Assembly (NCBI GenBank): GCA_964452115.1
Contig: CAYVKY010000075.1
Coordinates: 1-10,907 of the forward strand
From: CAYVKY01 sp964452115
Lineage (GTDB): Bacteria > Bacteroidota > Ignavibacteria > Tepidaquicellales > Tepidaquicellaceae
DNA: 10,907 bases
Direction of reading: 5' to 3'
A program made the translations under genes and the position numbers. Positions 5,846 through 10,907 of the stretch are shown here, piece after piece (within the stretch, counting starts at the first letter, position 1; the number at the start of each line of letters is the position of its first letter). The notes under the pieces are model-generated. The model had not been told where the DNA came from. It worked only from the letters and a program-made list of their open reading frames with translations, and ran no database searches.

Positions 5846-6877
5846 ATGATAAATTATATAATCGGAAATATTTTAGAAAGTAAAGCCCAAGCTCTGGTAA
5901 ATACAGTTAATACAGTTGGTGTAATGGGTAAGGGAGTCGCTTTACAATTCAAAAAAACATATCCTAATAATTTTAAAGCTTATGAAGATGCTTGTAAGAA
6001 AGACAAAATTGTTATTGGAAAAATGTTTGTCACATTCGACAGCAATTTATATACAGGCGATAAAATTATTATTAATTTCCCAACGAAAAAAGACTGGAAA
6101 AAGCCTTCAGAATATACTTATATCGAAGAAGGTCTGAATGATTTGATTTCCGTTATTTCTAAATATAAAATAAAGAGTATTGCAATTCCACCTCTCGGCG
6201 CAGGCAATGGCGGACTTAAATGGGAATTAGTAAAAAAGATTATAGAGGGAAAATTAAAGCATCTCGATACTGAAATATTTGTTTATGAACCAACAGCACA
6301 AATTAGAGAACAATTAAAGAAAGAAAGAGTAAAGCTTACTGAAGCACGGGCATTACTTTTATATGTCCTTTATGATTTGGTAAAAAACGGTGAGTATGTT
6401 TCAGAATTTTCGAGCGAAAAAGTTTGCTATTTTTTACAAAGACTAGGTGCGAAAAAATATTTTAATCTTGAATTTAAACCCTTATTTTACGGTCCATATT
6501 CCGGAAAGATAAAATATTTATTAAACGCTTTGAATGGAAGCTATATCATTGGCTTCAGTGATATGAACAAAAAACCATTCGAACCGTTAACATTAGTTAC
6601 CGATGGATATGAAGCTGTAAAAAATTACATTGAAGATAATAACGAACTTTTTTCCATTGCAAAAAAAACTATGGAATTTTTGGACGGGTTTTATTCCGAC
6701 TTTGCACTCGAAATATTATCTTCTATTGACTATATAGCATCTCAACATAATACTTTCGATAAGGAAACCATTTCTGAAAAATTAGATAAATGGAGCTATA
6801 GAAAAAGCAATATGTTTTCGAACCCCAAATATATTGATATCACCATAAAGCACCTTCAAAAAGTAACTTTTGTCTGA
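5846..6877 (+). CDS. darG: DarG antitoxin, macrodomain ADP-ribosyl-DNA hydrolase with DarT-binding C-terminus
   Basis: This 343-residue protein starts 11 bases after darT stops, with an A-rich leader (AAGAAAAAAAA) instead of a clear ribosome-binding site. Residues 1-150 are a DarG-type macrodomain: GNILESKAQALVNTVN (7-22), GVMGKGVALQFK (25-36), NFPTKKDW (77-84, K81 matching the catalytic lysine of characterised DarG) and PLGAGNGGL (116-124). Residues about 160-343 are a helical domain with RALLLYVLYDLV (168-179), EKVCYFLQRLGAKKYFNL (191-208) and FYGPYSGKIKYLLNAL (214-229). This matches the C-terminal domain of DarG. Family knowledge: the macrodomain removes ADP-ribose from DNA and the C-terminal domain binds and blocks DarT. 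Both modes of neutralisation appear intact. It shares darT's low G+C, so the two probably travelled together. Confidence 0.92.
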   Translation: MINYIIGNILESKAQALVNTVNTVGVMGKGVALQFKKTYPNNFKAYEDACKKDKIVIGKMFVTFDSNLYTGDKIIINFPTKKDWKKPSEYTYIEEGLNDLISVISKYKIKSIAIPPLGAGNGGLKWELVKKIIEGKLKHLDTEIFVYEPTAQIREQLKKERVKLTEARALLLYVLYDLVKNGEYVSEFSSEKVCYFLQRLGAKKYFNLEFKPLFYGPYSGKIKYLLNALNGSYIIGFSDMNKKPFEPLTLVTDGYEAVKNYIEDNNELFSIAKKTMEFLDGFYSDFALEILSSIDYIASQHNTFDKETISEKLDKWSYRKSNMFSNPKYIDITIKHLQKVTFV

Positions 6878-6993
6878 TTTTTTCTAAACGAATTTAAATT
6901 GTTCATTTCTGAAGCAATCCGTATTTACATTTAATTTATCCCTGAATATTTCTTCCCAATATGAATTTCGCAATTATAACAAAATGAATGGAT

Positions 6994-7027
6994 ATATACC
7001 TGCTTTCGCATATATCACAGGTAATAT
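6994..7027. terminator. Weak stem-loop between convergent darG and hmuV
   Basis: ATATACCTG (6994-7002) pairs with CAGGTAATAT (7018-7027) with one bulged base and a 15-base loop. GATATAT/ATATATC (6991-6997/7010-7016) is an alternative pairing. It lies in the 158-base gap where both flanking genes end, where a terminator is expected. The U tract is poor on both strands. Nothing else was seen in the gap. Confidence 0.3.
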
Positions 7028-7035
7028 TGGAATGG

Positions 7036-7812
7036 TTAATGCGACAGAGTTACGTATCCTTCATCGGTGTTTGAATCATTTATAATATTGAAATTTGTTT
7101 CGAAGATATCCGATAGGATGTGCTTTTCGAAGTGCTCCCCTTTTTTCTTAACCGAATGGATTTCTGCGTCCTTCATAAAAATTATTTCATCCGCAAATAA
7201 ATTTGCAAGGTTGATATCGTGCAGAACCGCAATCACCATTGTATTGTGCAATGTCCTTTCCTTTGCAAGTTTTATAATTTCGTACTGATACTTTAAATCG
7301 AGATTTGCAATCGGCTCATCAAGAAATAGAATTTTCGGTTCCGCCTCCTGCCACACCTGCGCGAGAGTGCGTGCCAAATGGACTTTCCGTGCCTCACCTC
7401 CCGAAAGTGTGTTGTAATCCCTGTCTTTCAGGTTTTCAATATTCAATGTCCGCATCGTTTTATCGCAGATTTCAAAATCTTTTTTTGCAGGCCTGCTTTT
7501 AAAATAAGGATACCTGCCCATCATTACGAGTTCACTTACTGATACCGGAAATGATATATCATAATTCTGCGAAAGCATTGCCCGCCTGCGTGCAAATGCT
7601 TCAGGTTTAATCGTGTGAATATCTTTGCCGCTCAGTAATATCTCACCCGAATGCGGTTTCAATCCGCCTGAAAGCATTCTCAGCGCCGTGGTTTTACCCG
7701 CGCCGTTTTTACCCATAATCACGACAAACTTATTTTCCGAAAATATGTAACTGAAATCTTTTACAAGAAATCTTCCGCCGGCTTTAAAAGAAATATTTTT
7801 AGCTTCCAGCAT
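7036..7812 (-). CDS. hmuV: Haem/iron-complex ABC importer ATPase (HmuV-like)
   Basis: This 258-residue cytoplasmic ATPase has Walker A GKNGAGKTT (34-42), Q-loop Q82 in RRRAMLSQNYDISFPVSV, signature LSGGE (136-140), Walker B ILFLDEP (161-167), D-loop NLD (170-172) and H-loop H198. The RRRAxLxQ-SFPxxVxELVxxGRxP block and the LARTLAQV stretch after the signature are typical of HmuV/BtuD-class importers, and the gene order with HmuU and HmuT points to haem. It would power import by dimerising on the HmuU pair. The start at 7812 has GGAGGT at 7817-7822. It overlaps the last 14 bases of the permease gene, so the two are translationally coupled. It is the last gene of the operon. Confidence 0.88.
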   Translation of the reverse strand: MLEAKNISFKAGGRFLVKDFSYIFSENKFVVIMGKNGAGKTTALRMLSGGLKPHSGEILLSGKDIHTIKPEAFARRRAMLSQNYDISFPVSVSELVMMGRYPYFKSRPAKKDFEICDKTMRTLNIENLKDRDYNTLSGGEARKVHLARTLAQVWQEAEPKILFLDEPIANLDLKYQYEIIKLAKERTLHNTMVIAVLHDINLANLFADEIIFMKDAEIHSVKKKGEHFEKHILSDIFETNFNIINDSNTDEGYVTLSH

Positions 7813-8866
7813 AAATACCTCCGGAAAGTATTTTTTTCCTCATGTGTTTAAGCAGGAATAAAAACAGCGGTGCACCTATAAACGCAGTGATTATGCCAAT
7901 CGGAATTTCCGCAGGGCTAATCATCATCCGCGCAAGTAAATCTGCAAGCAGCATCAAGCCCGCTCCGGCAAGTGCTGACGTAATAGTCAGGAACCTGCTG
8001 TCAGAACCTTTTAAGAGCCGGAAGATATGCGGCACTATCAGTCCGACGAAACTTATTACCCCGACCATTGATGTAGCAATCGAAACCATAAGCGTGTTTA
8101 CCAGTATGAACCAGAATTTCAATCTTTCGATATTTATGCCGAGATAACCTGCTTCCGTTTCGCCGAGTATAAGTGCGTTCAGCGCTTTTGTATTAAGCAG
8201 AATAAAAATCAGACTTGGAATTGCCGCTGTATAAACAATTATAACCGAGTTCCAGTCGGCACCCGAAAAAGTTCCGAGGTTCCAGAACGTAATAGACCTT
8301 GCCTGCGGGTCGCGTGCGATATACGATAAAATGCCCGTACCGCCGCCCGCTACTGCATTTACTGCAATGCCGGCAAGCACCATCGAAATTACATTAATTT
8401 TCCCGAGACTCGCTGAAAACCAGTAAACAAGATATGTAGCAAGCAGCCCTCCGGCAAAGGCACAAGCCGGAAGAAGGAAGCCGCTCAAAAATGAAATATG
8501 GCTGAAAAAATCCACCTTGCCGAATACAAAAACAATTGCTGCTCCGAGTGCCGCACCTGCAGATGTGCCGATGATTCCCGGCTCAACAATCGGATTCCGG
8601 AAAATTGACTGCATCAGAAATCCAGAAACGGAAAGTACTGCACCTGTTACAATCACAAGCAAAATTCTCGGCAGCCGTATCAACAGAAATATTCCTTCAT
8701 AGGTGTCATTTTTATTTACATTACCGCTGATAGAATCCGACATATACCTGACAACATCATTCATCGTAAATTTTACAGCACCGTTGCAAAGCGAGAATAA
8801 TATTATGGTTGCAAGCAAAATTGCCAGCACAATATATATAATTTTATTTGGAATTTTTTTGAACAT
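7799..8866 (-). CDS. hmuU: FecCD-family permease of haem/iron-complex importer (HmuU-like)
   Basis: This 355-residue, strongly hydrophobic inner-membrane protein is of normal length for the roughly ten-helix FecCD family. Diagnostic stretches are RLPRILLVIVTGAVLSVSG (64-82), FRNPIVEPGIIGTSAGAALG (89-108), DPQARSITFWNLGTFSGADW (186-205), the coupling-loop region LGINIERLK (242-250), FVGLIVPHIFRLLKG (273-287), and the C-terminal PAEIPIGIITAFIGAPLFLFLL (318-339). The DPQARxxTFWNLGT block is the form seen in haem and B12 importers. The protein would form a homodimer carrying the ligand delivered by the lipoprotein encoded just upstream. Its ATG overlaps that gene's TAA by one base (TAATG), so it is translated by re-initiation without a ribosome-binding site of its own. 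Confidence 0.9.
   Translation of the reverse strand: MFKKIPNKIIYIVLAILLATIILFSLCNGAVKFTMNDVVRYMSDSISGNVNKNDTYEGIFLLIRLPRILLVIVTGAVLSVSGFLMQSIFRNPIVEPGIIGTSAGAALGAAIVFVFGKVDFFSHISFLSGFLLPACAFAGGLLATYLVYWFSASLGKINVISMVLAGIAVNAVAGGGTGILSYIARDPQARSITFWNLGTFSGADWNSVIIVYTAAIPSLIFILLNTKALNALILGETEAGYLGINIERLKFWFILVNTLMVSIATSMVGVISFVGLIVPHIFRLLKGSDSRFLTITSALAGAGLMLLADLLARMMISPAEIPIGIITAFIGAPLFLFLLKHMRKKILSGGIYAGS
7817..7822 (-). promoter_or_regulatory. Shine-Dalgarno site of hmuV inside hmuU
   Basis: On the minus strand the bases read GGAGGT, then ATTT, then the hmuV ATG. The site lies in the final codons of the permease gene and explains how the ATPase can be started while the permease is being finished. 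Confidence 0.75.
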
Positions 8867-9732
8867 TACTGCCGAATTAATTTGCCGAGCTTCAAAATGT
8901 TCTCACCAGTCCGCGGTCCGAAATAAATAAGGTCGTGCTCTTCAACCCTGAAAATTTTATTGTTTTTTGCAGCGGGCGTCAGAGCAATTCCCGGCAGCTG
9001 TTTAAAACCTTCGATGCCGCCTGCACGGTCAAATCCGAAATCGGTCGCAAGTATAACATCCGGCTGAATTTTTGCAATAAATTCAGGGCTTAGCATTTTG
9101 AATCCCGAAGTGTCTGCACCATTTATCCCGCCTGCCCACTGAATCATGTCATTTGCATTGCCCTTATTTCCGACCACAAAATACATATTCATTGCAAGCC
9201 CGAAATGTATCAGTAAAACTTTCGGATGAGTAGTGTAAGCTTTCTGTTCGGCAAAAACCTGCTGCATATCCGACTCGAGTTTTGAGCAGACAGAATCTGC
9301 TCTTGATTCCACACCGAATTCCTTCCCGAGTGTTTTTATAAGTTTAACCGTACTCTCAATATCCGGAGTCGGTGAGTATTCCATAACCGGGATTCCCACT
9401 TTTTTCAGCTGTTCCCTTACGGCTTCCGGTCCCATACCTTCGTTGTCATACACTGCCGACGGCTTCAACGAAATAATCCCTTCAACACCAAGTGCTCTGT
9501 GATATCCAACTGTCGGGAGTTTCGCGGTTTCCGGCGGATAAGTGCTTGAGAGGTCAATTCCGACAAGATTTTTTTCAGCACCGAGCGCAAAAATAATTTC
9601 CGTCAATTGTTTAGATACACATACGATTCTTTTTTCGCGGGAATTTTCATTTTGCTTATTGCCGAATCTTCCGCAGGAAGAAAGCATAAGCGATGAAATT
9701 ATGATTATTACTGTTATTGTTAAATTTTTCAT
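8866..9732 (-). CDS. hmuT: HmuT-like haem-binding lipoprotein
   Basis: This 288-residue protein starts at 9732, which gives a clean lipoprotein signal (MKN, hydrophobic core, LSSC with C20). An in-frame ATG at 9783 would add 17 residues ahead of the signal and start inside a stem-loop, so it was rejected. HmuT-class motifs are KQLTEIIFALGAEKNLVGID (41-60), the LPTVGYHRALGVEGIISLKP block (72-91), DNEGMGP (96-102) and QLKKVGIPV (108-116). FGPRTGENILKLGKLI (271-286) closes the second lobe. In characterised relatives a tyrosine in the VGY-x-R-x-L region binds haem iron; Y77 is the equivalent by motif. The role is to carry haem through the periplasm from the TonB receptor to HmuUV. Ligand choice is inferred from motif and gene order; a siderophore ligand is the main alternative. 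Confidence 0.85.
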   Translation of the reverse strand: MKNLTITVIIIISSLMLSSCGRFGNKQNENSREKRIVCVSKQLTEIIFALGAEKNLVGIDLSSTYPPETAKLPTVGYHRALGVEGIISLKPSAVYDNEGMGPEAVREQLKKVGIPVMEYSPTPDIESTVKLIKTLGKEFGVESRADSVCSKLESDMQQVFAEQKAYTTHPKVLLIHFGLAMNMYFVVGNKGNANDMIQWAGGINGADTSGFKMLSPEFIAKIQPDVILATDFGFDRAGGIEGFKQLPGIALTPAAKNNKIFRVEEHDLIYFGPRTGENILKLGKLIRQ

Positions 9733-9752
9733 TTGTCTTTGATAAACTGATA

Positions 9753-9783
9753 ATGCGGAAAGCAATATCTTTGCTTCCCGCAT
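9753..9783 (-). promoter_or_regulatory. Strong stem-loop between receptor gene and hmuT
   Basis: The arms 9753-9765 and 9771-9783 pair at 12 of 13 positions around a 5-base loop, with a G+C-rich base (ATGCGG/CCGCAT, interrupted only by an A-C mismatch). It starts 14 bases after the receptor stop codon. On the transcribed strand the hairpin is followed by TATCAGTTTATC, which is not a good U tract. It may protect the receptor mRNA 3' end or partly attenuate transcription, lowering hmuTUV relative to the receptor. Confidence 0.6.
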
Positions 9784-9797
9784 TTCTTAAAATAGAT

Positions 9798-10907
9798 TTA
9801 TTGGATAGTATATCTCAACGACACTCCGCCGTAAAATGTCCTCGGAGCACCGGCAAGGAAATAATGATTATCATTCGGATTTAAAAACAGCATTGATGCA
9901 TAGTGAGTATCGGTTACGTTATCGCTTCCGATAAATGCATCGAGCATAATTGCTTTAGATACCATTTTCCTGTATCCTGCTTTCATGTTCAATAATGAAT
10001 ATGATTCTGCATAATGATCGTTTGCATTTGTAACGGGTATTTTATCCGTAAACGTAAACGTTGAATAAAGGTATGCACCAAAAGTAGTTTCGAAATCCAG
10101 ACCTGCGTTTATTAAATTTTTCGGCACACCTACAACCTGATTGTCGTTATAAGTTTTATTCGAGCCGCCGGTATAGGTTGTGAAATCTATATATTTAAAA
10201 TCACTGTACGCATAAGTTACAAAAGGCCTGATAAGCGATACGGGGGAATTCGGCAGGTAATAGTTATATGACAGCTGAGTTTCTACACCCGTAAATCTCA
10301 CTTTACCTGCGTTCACCGCGCTTGATACGCCGTCTGTAAACTGTGTAACTAACTTGTCTGTTACATTCATTGTAAAGAATGCCACTTCGTAATTCAATTT
10401 ATGCTGCAGCACATTTCCTTTCGTACCGAATTCAAAGCTGCGCGCATGCTCGGGCTTTAAGTCATACAGCACTGCTCCGTTTCCTAATTGCGGTACCACA
10501 ACCTGACCGGTTGTCGGCGCCTGATATCCTTCGCTGTAGCTTCCATATAATGAAATGTCCGGAGTAATCATTTGTCTCACGGAAAATCTCGGAGTTACTA
10601 TCGGGTCAAATCTTTTATAACCGCTTGCATCTTTATGTCCGGTTGTACGCAGCATATCATTTATTTCGTATTCAAGAAAATTCAAACTTGCACCTGCCAC
10701 AATATTCGTAGTCGGTGTCACATCAATTTCACCCTGTAAGAATGTGTTAAAACTCGACGGCTTCACTTCGATATCGGAAAAAGTTGAAATTATATTTACC
10801 GTATTGTCTAATTGATAAACCGGAGAAAAAGTAATATTCTTCAGAAATTCACCGCCGAATAATATTTTTACCGGGAACTTTCCTATTTCAGAATTGAAAT
10901 TGAATAC
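9798..10907 (-). CDS. TonB-dependent outer-membrane receptor, C-terminal barrel part, 5' end outside window
   Basis: The frame is open from the TAA at 9798-9800 to the right edge. The GTG at 10766 is internal, because the codons beyond it continue barrel-type sequence (GGEFLKNITFSPVYQLDN). The visible 369 codons show alternating beta strands of a 22-strand receptor: SVRQMITPDISLYGSYSEGYQAP spans the conserved SLYxSYSEGxxAPT region typical of siderophore and haem receptors, followed by EHARSFEFGTKG, NYEVAFFTMNVTDKLVTQ and VGVPKNLINAGLDFE, and the end strand GGVSLRYTIQ. The plug domain and TonB box are outside the window. Family knowledge: such receptors import iron complexes or B12 using energy from TonB-ExbBD. 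Its place as first visible gene of the haem operon makes a haem or iron chelate the likeliest ligand. Gene edge and substrate are uncertain. Confidence 0.9.
   Translation of the reverse strand, partial: VFNFNSEIGKFPVKILFGGEFLKNITFSPVYQLDNTVNIISTFSDIEVKPSSFNTFLQGEIDVTPTTNIVAGASLNFLEYEINDMLRTTGHKDASGYKRFDPIVTPRFSVRQMITPDISLYGSYSEGYQAPTTGQVVVPQLGNGAVLYDLKPEHARSFEFGTKGNVLQHKLNYEVAFFTMNVTDKLVTQFTDGVSSAVNAGKVRFTGVETQLSYNYYLPNSPVSLIRPFVTYAYSDFKYIDFTTYTGGSNKTYNDNQVVGVPKNLINAGLDFETTFGAYLYSTFTFTDKIPVTNANDHYAESYSLLNMKAGYRKMVSKAIMLDAFIGSDNVTDTHYASMLFLNPNDNHYFLAGAPRTFYGGVSLRYTIQ

Larger units (their letters stand above)
2531..6877. mobile_element. Probable phage-derived accessory island (GT, TerL, TerS, DarT, DarG)
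   Basis: The region separates two groups of ordinary uptake genes and carries a terminase pair, a glycosyltransferase and a toxin-antitoxin pair. No integrase, transposase or flanking tRNA is visible, and no convincing direct repeat marks its ends, so boundaries are set by the genes. Composition differs between its halves, which suggests more than one acquisition. It could be a prophage remnant, a minimal satellite-like element, or independent insertions at one hotspot. Confidence 0.45.

Noticed and set aside
2385..6936. An 11-base direct repeat TACATTTAATT at 2385-2395 and 6926-6936, near both ends of the island, as possible attachment-site repeats.
   Set aside because: It is short, pure low-complexity A+T-rich sequence, and no integrase or tRNA is present. 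Such a match is expected by chance in these gaps.
2295..7035. tRNA gene, CRISPR array, integrase or transposase in or at the edges of the island.
   Set aside because: No cloverleaf, spaced repeats or recombinase motifs were seen on either strand.
9733..9783. A longer HmuT starting at 9783.
   Set aside because: It would put 17 residues before the lipoprotein signal and begin inside the stem-loop at 9753-9783.

Overview
The window looks like a chromosomal segment of a Gram-negative bacterium with a TonB/outer-membrane uptake system, Sec-exported lipoproteins and moderate-to-low G+C. Protein style and gene content fit the Bacteroidota/Ignavibacteriota (FCB) group. That assignment is an inference from familiarity with the families; nothing here is a taxonomic marker.

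Left part (1-2294, + strand): the 3' portion of an M28-family zinc aminopeptidase with all metal ligands visible, overlapping by 4 bases (ATGA) a BtuF/FhuD-type substrate-binding lipoprotein. The pair ends in an A/T-flanked hairpin terminator.

Middle part (about 2295-6890): an accessory island. On the minus strand, read right to left, are a small terminase subunit, a complete PBSX-type large terminase and a family-2 glycosyltransferase. No portal, capsid, integrase or other phage gene accompanies them in the window. Facing away on the plus strand is a DarTG-type pair: DarT, a DNA ADP-ribosyltransferase toxin, followed 11 bases later by DarG, a macrodomain antitoxin. DarTG is visibly more A+T-rich than the terminase genes and the flanking genes, so the island is probably composite. 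The gap at 2295-2530 holds two stem-loops that share an 8-base word.

Right part (7036-10907, minus strand): a haem/iron-complex uptake operon read right to left. It consists of a TonB-dependent outer-membrane receptor (5' end beyond the window), a HmuT-like haem-binding lipoprotein, a FecCD/HmuU permease and a HmuV ATPase. The receptor would move the ligand across the outer membrane, HmuT would carry it in the periplasm, and HmuUV would import it. A strong stem-loop lies between receptor and HmuT; HmuT/HmuU overlap by 1 base and HmuU/HmuV by 14.

The most notable features are a self-contained terminase pair next to a DNA-modifying anti-phage toxin-antitoxin module, and a glycosyltransferase whose usual D-x-D metal site is replaced by N-G-Y. 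All known families were recognised by motif reading; no database search was possible.
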